Positions 13,701 through 40,574 of a stretch of 64,000 nucleotides of DNA are shown here, in pieces. The translations under genes and the position numbers were made by a program. The notes beneath the pieces were generated by a model. The model saw nothing but the letters and a program-made list of their open reading frames with translations. It did not search any database and was not told the origin of the DNA. Numbering within the stretch: position 1 is the first letter of the stretch; each line of letters starts with the position of its first letter. Origin of the DNA: Anthopleura xanthogrammica (taxonomy: Eukaryota; Cnidaria; Anthozoa; Actiniaria; Actiniidae); the NCBI GenBank assembly GCA_964019055.1, contig OZ025217.1, positions 4,041,617 through 4,105,616 on the forward strand, given 5' to 3'.

Positions 13701-15604
13701 TGCTTTCAGATTGTGTAATTCGAGTCATTGAGTTGTCAGAGTGATCTGTTTGGCGGTCAATATTTTTAATATACAGTGCAGGTCTTGTATTATTTGCAAG
13801 TATAAATCCGTCTCCAACGTATTCAAGTGTCATAAGCGCGTCTGTCACAGCAGCCCTCGTGGTTAGTCCTGGTGTTGATATTATGAATCAATACATACAG
13901 GTACAACTGCAGGTGGATCAGCGAAGCTTTTTGATCGCCTCGTCAATCTTGATTGTTTCAACAATACTAAGACTTCAAAGGAGATTTTGACCGTATTCAC
14001 ATTGGTTACGCTAAATTGCTAACATTGTCTTGACTATTACGGGTGGGACGGGTCATTTCGTCAATGAACTTTAGCGCTTTCTTTATAAAGCCATCCATCC
14101 ACCTACGCCTCCTTTGTCTAAATAGAGCGGACCTCATAGGGTGGGCGGCATGTTCTTGTTTTTCTAAAACCGGCTGTACACTTTCCGATTCATTGACTTG
14201 TATAAAATTAATTGGAAACCATTGCAGTGTTACGACATCGGAAACCATTATAGTGTTACGACATGTCGTACCATCTTCTTGGTGTAATACTTTACCGTAC
14301 GATTCCTACTCATACGAAAAACCACTTATTTAAGAGTGGATTTTTATTGATTATCTGTGGAGTTCGCAAAGAGTGTAAAATTTGCTCACTGACTTCAGAT
14401 GATCTCGAAATTCAGGCATTTTTACTGGATTGTTTCCCTTTTTGTTTTTAGTCATTTTGTGTGTGTTTGTTTTTGCTTCTTGATAGGGCCCCACGGTGGA
14501 TAATAGGATTATTAACAATATTAAGATAATGGCGGTTCTTTCAAATTTAACCACTTAAACTTCAGAGCGCGCGATTTCTTACCAAATATATTAAAGGAAC
14601 GTACTCGGAATTCAATGATGATGATAGCAATAAAATCAATAGGAATAACAGATGTTATTCAAATATAGATGTTAATGATGATAATCGTTATAAGATGGTG
14701 ATGTTGATAGCAATTATAACGACAATGGTCCAGATAGTGATATCTATAGTTAAGCTAAGTGATATAACGACTGGTATGCATAAAAATTGCATAACCTTGA
14801 CATTAATCTCTTTTAGCGTATTTTTCTAATGTGTCTTTGAATAATGCTCTAGGACTGAATATATTTCTGCAATCATTTTAAAGTGCCAAGAATCTGAAAT
14901 TATGTTTGAACGTCAAGTCTGCCCGAGTGCGGCGTTTCGAATATCTCGTAGTAGAGCGAATAAGTCATGGAAAGGTTATTCCACATACACATGAAAATTA
15001 GGCGTTGATAATGAAATATGACTAGTAATGTTAAATCTACTTCATATTCTACCATTTTCAGTCCGCCTGATATTTTCATTCTTCCGTGCCGTCTCGTGTT
15101 ACAGCGAATACGCCATGGAAAGCCTCAGGCGTGACAATTAATAGCTATAGCTGCCCGTTCTACCTTTTTCCAATATTTTCATTCTTCTGTTTTCCTATTC
15201 ATTCATTAGACAATGACAGTAATAATGTTCGTGATAAAAAGAGCCTGCGTGCCCAACTCCATTTAGGTCTGCGGTTTACAACTACGCAGTTTAATAATAG
15301 GTATTGATTGTCCTGCCTGTTGTTGGTTTTAATCTTTCCATATCACATTATTTACCACAGGCGATTCAACCAGGTGGTTAACTGCTGTCGTTACTTCGTT
15401 AATCAGACCGGCCAAGGCTTGGTTACGTTGTTGACGGGGGCCAATGCCATGGAAAACCCGCAGAAAGGCCAGAGAAAGCGATCTGCGGCTTCTGGCACCC
15501 AGACCACTCCAGAAGTTGTTGAATTTGCTCGCAGTTGTGGCGTAAATGTGGAGTCTCTGAGGGCGTTTTGTGACAAGTACACAAGCACAAGATCAGTAAC
15601 CTGA
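1..15604 (+). CDS. SMG5: SMG5, nonsense-mediated mRNA decay factor (5' partial, 12 exons)
   Basis: SMG5 acts in the cytoplasm with SMG7 to recruit decay and phosphatase activities to phosphorylated UPF1. Exons fitted by splice signals and phase: 1-35, 491-1111, 1339-1487, 2056-2131, 4100-4278, 4572-4628, 5234-5335, 5833-5886, 6016-6169, 6426-6516, 7964-8041, 15361-15604. They give 612 residues in window up to a TGA at 15602-15604; the N-terminal 14-3-3-like/EST1 region lies upstream. Visible in order: an acidic Ser/Asp-rich linker containing SDLSEGG, the LLPAIKVMTDWL helix, LRNFGF (like human IRSFGHF), AHRRMQSEVSKLE, then the C-terminal PIN domain with YLVPD, FLMIIPVQVIEALD, ESIKYLEGEFKKGNRW and VNCCRYFV. 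In animals the SMG5 PIN fold lacks most catalytic acids and is thought to be inactive; the one obvious acidic position here is the Asp of LVPD. The intron after exon 10 uses a GC donor. The last intron is 7.3 kb. Identity is well supported; exact ends of exon 1 are limited by the window edge. Confidence 0.92.
233..320. repeat. Small fold-back sequence in SMG5 intron
   Basis: The ends ATAGAGTTGACTCC and GGAGTCAACTATA are inverted copies, and a second inner pair (GCAACCAC / GGTGGTTGC) continues the hairpin. It lies in the intron between the first two exons of the window. It may be a tiny MITE remnant; no family can be named. Confidence 0.45.
2215..3872. repeat. 1.65 kb GAT-based satellite in SMG5 intron
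   Basis: The stretch is built almost entirely from trinucleotides GAT, GGT, GTT and AGT, arranged as a higher-order unit whose core is GTTGATAGTGATGGT followed by one to four GAT triplets (common total lengths 15 to 24 bp). It lies inside the SMG5 intron 2132-4099. Because stops are rare in this composition, several frames on both strands stay open for over 500 codons, encoding Met/Val, His/Tyr or Ser/Pro/Leu runs. These are not genes. Confidence 0.97.
4300..4333 (+). repeat. GAGGA/GAGGT simple repeat
   Basis: Short purine-rich pentamer repeat (GAGGT then GAGGA) about 20 bases inside the intron downstream of the SMG5 exon that ends at 4278. Confidence 0.8.
4935..5142 (-). mobile_element. tRNA-headed SINE, copy A
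   Basis: Read on the minus strand the element begins with a tRNA-like head: GGTGGTGTAGCGGTAGTG resembles a pol III A box, and AGTTCGATCTC resembles a B box. On the plus strand it has the body motif TTTTGCGGAGGGAGAAAAAC followed by CTGAGAAC and GAGAAATAC. The same body motif recurs near 51147 and 59830, so this is a dispersed family. It sits in the SMG5 intron 4629-5233. Boundaries are approximate. Confidence 0.6.
6517..6522 (+). other. Non-canonical GC 5' splice site in SMG5
   Basis: The exon ends AAC-AG and the intron starts GCAAGT. Joining to the next exon at 7964 restores an Arg codon and the conserved KKGNRW segment in phase. No GT donor nearby keeps the frame. GC-AG introns are a known minority class with otherwise strong donor consensus, as seen here. 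Confidence 0.8.
6580..6664. repeat. Inverted repeat around 'CCATGTTGGTTG'
   Basis: CAGCCATGTTGGTTG is followed 50 bases later by CAACCAACATGGCTG, giving a small hairpin in the SMG5 intron 6517-7963. A related word (CATCCAACATGGCGAC) occurs near 57731, so it is probably part of a dispersed MITE. Confidence 0.55.
6950..7721. mobile_element. TIR-bounded element filled with a 7-bp satellite
   Basis: About 80 tandem copies of a 7-mer, either TTGCTTG or TTGCATG in irregular alternation (with rare TTGCTTT and TTACTTG variants), fill 6965-7523. The left flank AAAAGGTTGGTGAAGGTTTT (from 6953) is repeated in inverted orientation at 7700-7720 (AAAACCTTCACCAACCTTTT), separated from the array by about 170 bp of unique sequence. 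The whole therefore looks like one mobile unit with terminal inverted repeats and an internal satellite, lying in the GC-AG intron of SMG5. Open frames through it in both directions (Gln/Ala/Thr/Asn or Leu/Val/Ala/Cys repeats) are artefacts. Confidence 0.75.
7729..7758 (+). repeat. (CAAT)n microsatellite
   Basis: About seven uninterrupted CAAT units immediately after the inverted right end of the satellite element. Confidence 0.9.
8075..8254. mobile_element. Hairpin MITE, copy 1 (CTGGGTCGAGTT family)
   Basis: The left arm TTAGCCATTCCG...GAGGAAAAAAACTGGGTCGAGTT is matched by an inverted right arm AACTCGACCCAGTTTTTTCCTC...CGGAATGGATAA, with further pairing inside (CAGTGCATTGTGGGAC). A second full copy lies at 47747-47923 in an AFG2B intron. 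No coding capacity, about 180 bp long, so a non-autonomous inverted-repeat element. It lies at the start of the last SMG5 intron, about 30 bp after the donor. Confidence 0.85.
9280..9400 (-). mobile_element. Possible tRNA-derived SINE fragment, copy D
   Basis: On the minus strand GTGTGGTCTAGTGGTTTAGG resembles a tRNA A box region and GGTCGTGGTTTGGAGCC a decayed B box. The plus strand shows GCGCAGGGAGAAAAAC, similar to the body of the other SINE copies. Decayed, boundaries uncertain. Confidence 0.4.
10705..10894. mobile_element. Short inverted-repeat element with CAGTGGCG ends
   Basis: It starts CAGTGGCGTGGCG and ends CGCTACGCCACTG, an imperfect terminal inverted repeat. The inside is rich in C runs (CCCCCCCCCC near 10721, again near 10855). 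Non-coding. Confidence 0.5.
13021..13165 (+). repeat. Two tandem units of a dispersed repeat
   Basis: Two related units of about 65 bp contain 'CGTGCCC(T)GACTTAGACCAGCC' and 'CGTGCCCTGACTTTGATCAG'. A third copy of the second type, including the following GGTATCGATAA, is at 53125-53205 inside an ADAM10 intron. Probably a fragment of a larger transposon or an LTR. Confidence 0.6.
14221..14270 (+). repeat. 25-bp direct duplication
   Basis: GGAAACCATTGCAGTGTTACGACATC is followed directly by a near-identical copy with TATAG in place of GCAG. Local duplication in the last SMG5 intron. Confidence 0.75.
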
Positions 15605-18600
15605 AGCATGTGGCTAGAAGATGGTGGGGCTTATTCCACATGCGTTAAGAAGAAGAATACCACAAAGACTGTGGTAACAACAGACCTCCAACGGTCACAA
15701 TCAGTTCTAAAGAAAACAGTCTGATAGGCACTTATGAGATACATACCACCAGGCAGACTAGAGGCTAAACTGTATACAGTACTCTATGCAAGTCAGTTTT
15801 CAGACGTATTTCTAGAACCATAACATGCAAGAAAACATCTAACACAGGCCAATGATCTCTTGCCTTTGTGCATTTGAAGGTTCAGTGGGTCATAACTACT
15901 TTAGTAGCACTCATTAATTTTATCGAGGATTTCGAGAGAGGTCCAATTATATCCCTTCGTTTGGTTGAACCATAGGTAACAGAAATTATGACAACGCCAA
16001 ATACAACATTGATAGCTAGACACGGAGTTAACACGAACGCAAGTTCTTGTCACAACGCGCATGCGTACTAGACTAAACATTAAAGTTTTCAAAGTCACTT
16101 GGCATTAGTATAGTTAGTTCAGTAAACGTCGAACTCGATCGGAATACTTACTTTGGACTGTATATTTTTAGCTTAGAGGACTTTTGGACCACATTAGGTT
16201 ACGGTCAAGATATCAAACTGATGGTACTTGACTTTACAGTGTGCACACGTCCAATTATCTGTAGAGCAAAAGACAGTACATTATGTAACTAGGAATGGAA
16301 CTATTAAAGACTAATGTGATGTATTGAAAGAGTCTGCATGTCTGTTTTTAATTTATGGTAATGGGAAATGGCTGAATATTGTATTGGATCGGAAGTCTTC
16401 CAAAGTCGAAAAAATGTATCTGGTACTTTAGTACAAAATGGGTCGTTAAGGAGATATTTTACTAGGGTTTCTCTTAGACCTTCTGGGACCAATGGACGCT
16501 AATCACCACCTGACGTGCAGCATGGCACAATCAGTGAGTTCAACGGGGTCGAACTGAAAGCATGCATTAGAAGGCGCCTCTGGTAGCCGCTATAGAGTCC
16601 ATGTATGACCCCGCCCGAGCACAGCTCTATAACCTGTTTTTGAGAGGAGAAAAAAACTCGGAGTCGAAAGAGTGTTAATCAACTCAGCTCACTCAGCTCA
16701 CTCAACCCGACTCCCCTTTATAGTGGTGGTTGCCTGGGTTATAGCCATTCGAGACTTCCGTCACTGAAGGCATTTCTCCTCACCCCACCCCACCCCACAC
16801 CTAGAAAAAATGTCACCGGCTGAGCCGAAGACAATGTTAAGCTACCTAATGTTCTACGTCATATATAGATAACAGATGTTTTTTTTTAAATCTGTAAAAT
16901 TTTACCCGGGAAAAATTGGTGCATTTCATGTTTTCCCTAGGACTTTGGGCGTATACCTAGTTTCCCGCCATTTTTGCGCCTCGCACAAAATTAATCTAAA
17001 AGGGCGCAATAATAAAGGTTAATCTAAACTAAACATACGAGGTATTACAAATCTAATTTATGGTTAGTCTAGAGATTGGTATATTCCCAAAACAGCGCCA
17101 AAGGTAGTGTTTTTACGAAAGCTAATTACTTGAACAGTTTTCTGTTGTTTTTGTTGGTAGCCAATTAGAAATCCTCTTGCTAATTGACTATTAACCGATC
17201 TGAACCGCCCTCAGTTGGAATAGTCTAATCCGATTAATGGCTTACAAATCCCACTTGCTATCGAATTATACGATTTTGTATTGAAAGTTTGATTGCTTGA
17301 ATGAGACTTTTAAGTAACTTGTGCTTTTGTGCTGGTCGTAATGATCTTGTTTTTAATATTGGAATGCGAAATAATCCGGGATTCCTAAAGACTAAAGGGA
17401 TTTTGATGTCAAAAAGTTGGTAACTCGGTGGTGGATTATCGGGATTATCACTCTTAATATAATGCGCAAGACAACCTCGCGCGCCATAGAAATGCCATAT
17501 GAGATGACACTCAGGACGTATCTCATGATTCAACGTAAACATAGTAACCTTAACCTATAAAACAAAAACAGCCTTTATGATATAAATGGAAATGATTAGT
17601 AGGACCGACAGAGGAAAGGATTCATCCTGAGGGTTATCATAATACAGTGTGTACATAGTGGATTGAAGGCCGTGCGCAGAATAACATATTATCAAATGAC
17701 AAGACCGGATAAAGAAGCTCAAGTAAGGATTCATATGTCCTGAGCTATCAATGTACCAATGTACACTAGGGCTCTAATGTCGCTCGCTGCAATAATATTT
17801 AGTGGAAATTGCCAAAACGATAAGCTAAAATGAAAGTGAATGATACCGAGGGATTGCATGTGAGGTGATCGTGGTGTTGATCACAGTACGTGCGGTATCT
17901 GGCGTAATAAAACGAAAAAGAAGATGAAAAGAAAAGATTAAACCAGAACCGTGCTGAGCGTCAATTAAGTTGTCCTTCTCAGATATATCGATGAAAGGAT
18001 ATAAATATTTAATATCAATTAGATATCGATGCCTATAAATGGGGACTAGTACAATGATGGTCAATTACAACATACTACATTTCTTAAAAAGCGTGGGGTT
18101 AAGATACTGTGAATTGCTTAAAAGCCTGTCTTATCCTGTAACGGAAATCGATCACATTTCAAGAAGTCACTGACACGCAAATGCACTGATAATAATAACG
18201 ATCCGTTCCGACCCACGTTAGCCAAGCTTGTCATTTGAGTGTTTTGCGTAAAGTAATCGCCATGTTGTTTTAAGGCTGGGAAGTTTGTAATTGAACAGGT
18301 GAAGGCAAAGATTTACACAAGTTGTACAACAAATAGACATTTTCAAGAGAACATTTGTATGCATTGTCTTAGGTGTACAAATACAATTCTAGCTTTTTCT
18401 CGTACTCTTATAACGTCAAAACGTCAATCAGTGGTATGGAAGTTGATTTGTTTTTAATATTGAATGTCAATACAGGCGTTTTAAAAAGAGTTTTTCGCCA
18501 AAAAAAATGTCAATTGAGGATGAACGGAACTCCGGACGCCTTTGAAGCGCCTCAAGACTATTTTGATAATTTCCCTTTTCCTCGACCATTTTTACTAAAA

Positions 18601-18842
18601 AAAACTGTCGTCAAACAACATATTTCTTATCAGTTTTTCTCAAAGCCTTTTTTAACGATGAAATGAAATTCAAGAAACACAAGTCTCTTCCAGAGTCTCT
18701 ATTTGACTTAAAGTTCAATATTTAAAGAGTAAAGCGATAGAACAACCTTGTTTACACACAGTATTTAATTGCGCTTTTTTCAATCAGCTTTTTCATATTT
18801 ACATTCAGTCCTTATCGAGTGCAATTAAAATATAGTGATTCA

Positions 18843-19100
18843 AATTTCAGTTTTATTTCATTTTTGTTGCCAAAAACCAAAACAAAATCTTAAAAAAAAG
18901 AATCTCAAAGTTTATTTTACCATAAATTTCCCACGCTTCGTCGCAAAACTTGAAAAAGTGGGAATGATTTTAAATCTTTTGTTTTCAGTTCTATTTCAAT
19001 TTTGTTACCAAAAACCAAAACAAAATCTTTTGAAAAAATTCTTTTTATCACTTTATTTTCTCAATAAATTGATTTCCCACGCTTCTTCGCCGAAACGAAC
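18843..19100 (+). repeat. Tandem duplication, two diverged copies of about 140 bp
   Basis: Both copies read TTTCAGTT.TATTTCA.TTTTGTT, then CCAAAAACCAAAACAAAATC, and later TTTCCCACGCTTC.TCGC. The second copy starts near 18986. No coding capacity. Confidence 0.75.
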
Positions 19101-20997
19101 AACTCAGATAAAAAAGTAGGCATATAATGTTGAAATTTTTGTTTCTAGGGATCGTTTCATTGTTTAATTAGGATTAATTAGAATTCTTTTTAGACTGAAT
19201 CAATTGAAAATCTTAGAAGCAAAAAGAAGAAAAGATTAGTTGACTACAAAACGGCAATATTAAAAGTAAATATCTTGTTCATGAAGAAAACAAAAGAATT
19301 ATTCATTATTTATCTCTCTATTTAACATGACTTTTGTTATTCTGTTTCGTAAAAAATGGAATTTTTGGAATGATTCCCCAGCCACTGGTTTTGGGGAGGG
19401 TCCTAAATGCGCGCGAAAACAACCCCACACATTCGAGCTAAAGTTGCGGCTGTCGGCTTTCTACGCCAATTACTAAAGCCCCGTGTTTACTTTGCCTTTT
19501 TGTTTACCATGGGTCTCGTTATAGGCAGAGTTGATTATTTTTAGATTAAAAATATCAACATTAAACGTTGTCTTCTTGTTAATTCAACCAGAATACTGTC
19601 TGTCGCTTAGTTCAAATCTAACGAGATTGTAACCAAGGATGTGAGTTCCTTAGCCGATAGGAATACAAAGAATATTATGTCGATTATTGTAGGATTTTAC
19701 TTGATCTTTACGTTGGCATGCCGAGTATTTATTTATAGGTTTTATTGCTTCCCTTTGTTCCATTTAATTTTTTTCTCTTAGCGGTAACCATTATTTCTAC
19801 ACTCTCAATTGTTTTACCGACTTTATGATTGAAAAGCCAAAGATAATAATTCGATAACATGTGCATTTGCTCGGCGATTTGAAAGCCATTTTAGAGCGCA
19901 CGGAAATACAAAGTGAGTTAAATTTCGCACTTATTTGATATTTATTTAAAGTGGCTTGCTGTGTTTGTAAAAAGGTGAAAGGTACGAATTACTGCGGCCA
20001 GTGTAAAGTTTTAACGCGCCTATCTCTTTAAGCGCCCGGAGATACCATCGGAACCAAAAAAGACAGAATAAAAGCTTTTTTTTTTAGAAAAAGGAAAAAT
20101 CGGGGATCGATGGGGAAGATAAGACATGAAGTAAAGACATGGAATAAGTTTTTTTAGCAAATCAAAGAACAAGAAAATTAGTAGTTGAGAAATATCCCAG
20201 AAGGTGTGACAACGATAAGAGGTGACTTTATCGTCGCGTTTTATTCCCCTTGATATTTGTCATTTCATGCTATGAATGGCTCTCAGAACACAAACCACTT
20301 TTCATTATTATTATCACCGAATTGAAAGCGATTCTAGTTTTCATAAATAAAACCCTTGAAATAAATTAGGAGTGCACTTCTTGAGAAACGAGTAATTCAC
20401 TCCGGTTGTCTCCGTTAATCTGAAACGTTTAATATCCATTCTAAGTATGCCAAAGTTAATTGCACTTATCTTTTAACGACATCGGCATAATTATTCCAGT
20501 GTTATTCAAATTTGGCCTTTTTTTCTCGAACGTCTTATCATTTGTGGTTTGGTTGAGCCTAATATAAATAGAAGCGAAACATTTTAAATGATCTGCTGTT
20601 GCCTCGAAGATAATGTATTTTCAGTACTTTTCATTAAGAAAATGATAATATTTTAGACAAAACTGACTGATTTGGTTCATGAATATTACTTCGAAACCGA
20701 GGGAAGACATGAATATTCATGAGTTAGTGAGAAATTTAGCCAAACATCGCCTTGAGGCCTTTTGATATATTGTTTACACAATTCGTCTGAAAGGGGTTTT
20801 TCTTTTTCGTTATTCAAAGATTTAACGATGTTATTTACTTTCGATCTGCAAATAGCATTCAGTGTTTGAGGGAATAACATGGATTATTAATAGACGTGAG
20901 AGAATATCCAAAACACCATAACAAAGAGCCACAAAACATTATAGGACCATTTTCTGCGGTTGTCGTGCGTGGTTTTACATTTTGGTTGAAATATATA

Positions 20998-21050
20998 CTT
21001 TTACATATATAGATGTATATATATTTATGGATGTATATATTTATATAGCT
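20998..21050. repeat. TATATA/GATGTATA microsatellite
   Basis: Alternating TA-rich words (TATATAGATGTATATATAT and similar) in the spacer upstream of Groucho. Confidence 0.7.
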
Positions 21051-24000
21051 CTACGTGTACTTCAGGACTTATTTATTCAGCTTTTTAAATAGACACAAAT
21101 TACCATTTTTCTTCTGAATATGAGGAAACTCTTTTTTTTATCGTAAATTCAAAATAAACTCATGAACAAAACTCTGGTTCTAAATTAATATTGCGCGACA
21201 TCCGCGATGACGGTTCCAGAACTTTTTCTTTTCATTTTTTGTGCATTTTTTTCCGCAGTTTCTTGAGTCAAGCAGCGAGAATGTTTACGAACTTTAACAT
21301 AATAGCTTGGTCATTTGGTCATGTTGATGGGTTTTGGAAAAGCTAGAGGAAGCTGTTGATTAAGACTAAATCTTGTATGAACATTTTCATTTTCGTTTCA
21401 CTTGTTGTTATTATTTTCAAAGTTACCTAAATTTCAATACGGTGACGTTTGAGTACAAGCAGACAATATTAGCGAACCATTTTTGTATGAAGAAAGAAAG
21501 ATAACCAAGTAAATATAAACAAAAAATCAGCTATGTAATTATCAGGTAAAAAAATATTTCTTTTTCCTTCCGGTAATCATTGTGTTCCTCAGTTTCTTGG
21601 TAGCAATGTACTAGTAAGCGCCTTTCGAAACTGTTCTCATGCTATATCAAGGGCCATTAAGAGAAATTCACCATAGCTAGGTGAATCTTGTTAGAAGACA
21701 AAAAGCACTTATTGTATTATAGACCTTTAATGCGCAATCCTATCTAATATATTAAAGATGATCTTTTATGAAAAATGAACTTCTTTTTTGTTTTCCTTTT
21801 CATTTAGAATGGGCGGCAATGGTCTATGAGAAAAGGAGCGATCGAATTGATCTTTGAAATCGCTATATTAATTCCAAGATATGCATTAACAAATGAATAG
21901 CCGTTGTGGTGTGTCTATAGTTTGATTGTACACCAGAAAGGTAAATGATTATTAGTGTTTCACATGAGCTTATACGAGAACTGAAAAAGATTGATGCACT
22001 TGGCTGCGCAATATAGAAAAGTTAAGCGCTTGTTTTCCTCTCTCTCGAGAGGATATCCTAGAACCAGTGCTTAAAGCGAAGTCTATTGGAAAGGAGTCAT
22101 TCATTATCTACACTATCAACAGAAAGACCACTCCAGAGCAGCTGTGTTTTTCGAACATTTTCATTTTATCAAGTTTGAATAATTCATGTTACCGCAAGAT
22201 AAACATGTTCTGCTTCCCTGACCCCATTCGGTGATGATAGATCTTTGTGGTCTGTGGTTTTCGCTTCGAACAGGCTCTAAAACAAAACAACCGCTGTACA
22301 TCCATTAATTTGTCCTTTTCTTTCAATTCAATGGCGCACTCCGGGTGTACCGCGCGTTGGCGGTATAAGCTGCGGTCCATTGTCAGGACGTTGTCTAATT
22401 TCAATATTTGAATACCAGCTTTCTCAAATACTTTCAAAAAATCGTAATGGTCTGTTTTGTTGTGGTCAGTGCGCTTCAGTAAGGGAGCCCGCTCTTAGAG
22501 AACTTTGGTTTTTAGAAACTCAACGCGTCAAGAACCAGGCATTTGAGTTTTTGTTTCTAAGGGATGAGAGTTGTACGGAGTTCGTTGCGGGAGTGCATCG
22601 TGCATTTGGTCGCGAGAGTATGACTTTTTAACGATATCGTGGTTACCCATGGACTCGGTTCACAACACTACACAATGATTTTAATCAATTGTGCTAGAAC
22701 CATCTGCTTCTCAAATTTTGCACTTTGTCGTTAATCAGTCTTCATTTGCGAATTCAAACCACGAAAAGAAAATAATATCCTCGGTACTTCGATAAGTGAA
22801 ATCGAACAAACCATTTAAAAGCGAGAACACGCATTGTGTCAACAATCGCGAAATTATAGCGAAAACATGTAAACCAAAAGAGAAAGGTGACCGGCGCAGG
22901 AAAAGAGTCATATTAGTCAATGTAATTGCGATAAAAGAAATTGAGTCACCGATGAAAACTCCAGAGTACGTCGGCTTCGTGAGTCTGTAATTCAATAGGT
23001 TTGATGGTTGCTTGACTTATCTTAAGCAGGCTACTGGATAGTACTAGTGTCTCGGAAAACAAGGTGTGTCAACAAGACGAAATCTTAATTTTACATTAAA
23101 ACTAGGAGTGGATCAAGAGTGTAGATTTACACAATGGCTAAAGCAAACGACTTAGAAATACTCTTGTGGCTGTATTAAAATTCTAGTCTTTGAACTACGC
23201 AAAACCAAACAAATACAGATGAGCATTTGAAATATATAAATGGCTTTGTTTGATGCTGTCAAATGTAATTGCGTTTTGGGTCCTGTTTGTTTCCTGATCG
23301 CTCTGTTTTAAAAAGCCATCTTAGGAGAAATTCAATAGCTTTAGCATATAGACTTGTAGCACGTGTCAGCTTGATAAACATCAAGTCCTGTAGCTAAATT
23401 GCTTTATTGTTATCTCGTCGTCTTGTCTATATTACCAGAATTTCGGATTTCAGTCATCATGAGCCAAAACCATCCAATCGCCTTCAACCACTTCTTGACC
23501 CTTGGTTGTTTTTGCTTGCAAATAGCCCACGTGACAAGGGTGCCCGCCATGTTTTTCATTAGAAATTCCTAAGTCATTACCTCGATTACAGTCTATAATT
23601 TACGTAATTACACCGACACTAATTAGCAACACTCAGATCCCGATTATTGTGTTAATTAAGCTTTTATCTATAGAAATCAATGTGTCGGCAAAGCGACAGC
23701 AAGGCGCCAAGACTGTATATATTTGTAAATGCCCGCCGGGAGTAATCTAGTGATCTAGTGAGATTAGAGATCCGCTTTCTTCCACATTCAATTTGTTGAT
23801 AACAAAATCAAATATTTTATAAAGCGTTCGATCGGGTACACATTCATTAGAAATTCCAATTGTGCTAGTAATTTTCTTTGTAGATGAATGCTAACGCCTT
23901 GAAGCGGAAGGTAAATATTGAGTTGAATAACACATTGGGGGATAGCGTTGATGAAAACGCAGCGGTCTCGCTCGAGTGAGGATAAAAGGATGGCCAAAAC

Positions 24001-24289
24001 ATTAATCCTTTCATGCTCCATGGCGCATTCAAAAAGCCGTGAAAACATTCTGAAATACAACCGCTCTGACCACCAACATTACAGTCGGTTTTAATACATA
24101 GATAATGTGGTCGATCAGCCCGCGTTTGATTGGGCAACGTTGAGCAATTTGTCGTTTTCTATTGTTTGGTTTATGATATTGGAAACCAATTTACAAAGCG
24201 TTGGTTTGAAGAAAGAGGTGGGAGGGCCTTGGCTTTGTCAACACTGTACCACGTTACTTTGATTGACATCTCAAGCAGCTCGTTAAAGT

Positions 24290-24523
24290 CTGTATGACAC
24301 TCTTGATCTTATTAAGGCGACAAGAATGCAGGTGTCTCGGGTGTTTTTTCACACACTCTCCATGATGATTGGACCTTGTTTACCCCACAAGATGACTCAA
24401 ACCCACGTGGGATATTTTCCCTTTTGGCGTCATTGGTGATTGGTTTTGACTAGATTGGCAATAAATATAGATTAAACACTTGCCATATATGGTGTTCCCC
24501 CAGGGTGTTATGGTGTTACAAGT
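24290..24523 (+). mobile_element. Possible LTR remnant upstream of Groucho
   Basis: The segment begins TGTATGACAC and ends GGTGTTACA, the TG...CA and TGTA...TACA form typical of LTRs. An AATAAATATAG signal lies about 60 bases before the end, and TTGGTGACCGCG follows directly, like a tRNA primer-binding site. No second LTR, gag or pol was seen. The same sequence could simply be Groucho promoter DNA. Confidence 0.3.
24402..24411. promoter_or_regulatory. CCCACGTGGG palindrome, E-box type site
   Basis: A perfect 10-bp palindrome centred on CACGTG lies about 500 bp upstream of the Groucho start codon. CACGTG is a known binding core for bHLH factors, including Hes-type partners of Groucho. The functional link is an inference; such sites occur often by chance. 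Confidence 0.25.
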
Positions 24524-24911
24524 TGGTGACCGCGTGCCGCGTTTGCCGTGTCATTTTGCTGTGTCGATTTCAAGGTTGATATTTGTTCAAGACTCGCCGT
24601 GGAGTTCATGCTAAGGAAGCAGTTCGATAACTTGAAGCGAAGCACTGGAAATACTCGTGAAACAGGATCACAACAGGGGGAAACACCGTTTCGTTCGTCA
24701 AAGTGGGATTTTGTTTGGATTCAGTTGTTCAAAGGTACTCTTTAGTACCCGAACGACCCGTGAACATCGACGGTTAGTCAGTGGTGAAATGCTTGAGTAC
24801 TTCTACTGTGCCCCTAAACAACTCTTAAGGGGCCCCTGAGAAATTTCAGCTTAGTTAAACTCTCATTTGCTCTTCACTTTCGTGTAGTGGTCCTTGGATT
24901 CATTGGGCAGC

Positions 24912-40574
<15,663 letters not shown>

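Larger units (their letters stand above)
8255..15360. other. Bulk of the 7.3 kb last SMG5 intron
   Basis: No exon or RNA gene is recognisable. Short open frames here have no splice context and no recognisable similarity. I see a SINE-like tRNA head near 9290-9400, an inverted-repeat element at 10705-10894, a two-unit repeat near 13021-13165, a 25-bp direct duplication near 14221-14270, and otherwise AT-rich unique sequence. It could hold regulatory elements for the neighbouring Groucho gene, but nothing in the sequence alone proves this. Confidence 0.5.
15605..24911. other. Gene-free spacer between SMG5 and Groucho
   Basis: The first part is SMG5 3' UTR (no unambiguous AATAAA close to the stop; ATTAAA near 16079). 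The remainder shows no exon with conserved coding and no tRNA. It contains a duplicated segment at 18843-19100, an AT microsatellite at 20998-21050, a possible LTR remnant at about 24290-24523, and, at its right end, the 5' UTR and promoter of the Groucho gene. Confidence 0.55.

Noticed and set aside
15403..15641. Two minus-strand open frames near 15.5 kb
   Set aside because: They are antisense shadows of the last SMG5 exon.
18373..18666. 97-codon open frame in the spacer
   Set aside because: AT-rich, low-complexity, Phe/Lys-rich, no splice partner or recognisable motif; typical chance frame.
23788..24137. Two overlapping 90-codon minus-strand frames
   Set aside because: Overlap each other in different frames, no motif, no conserved context; considered chance.
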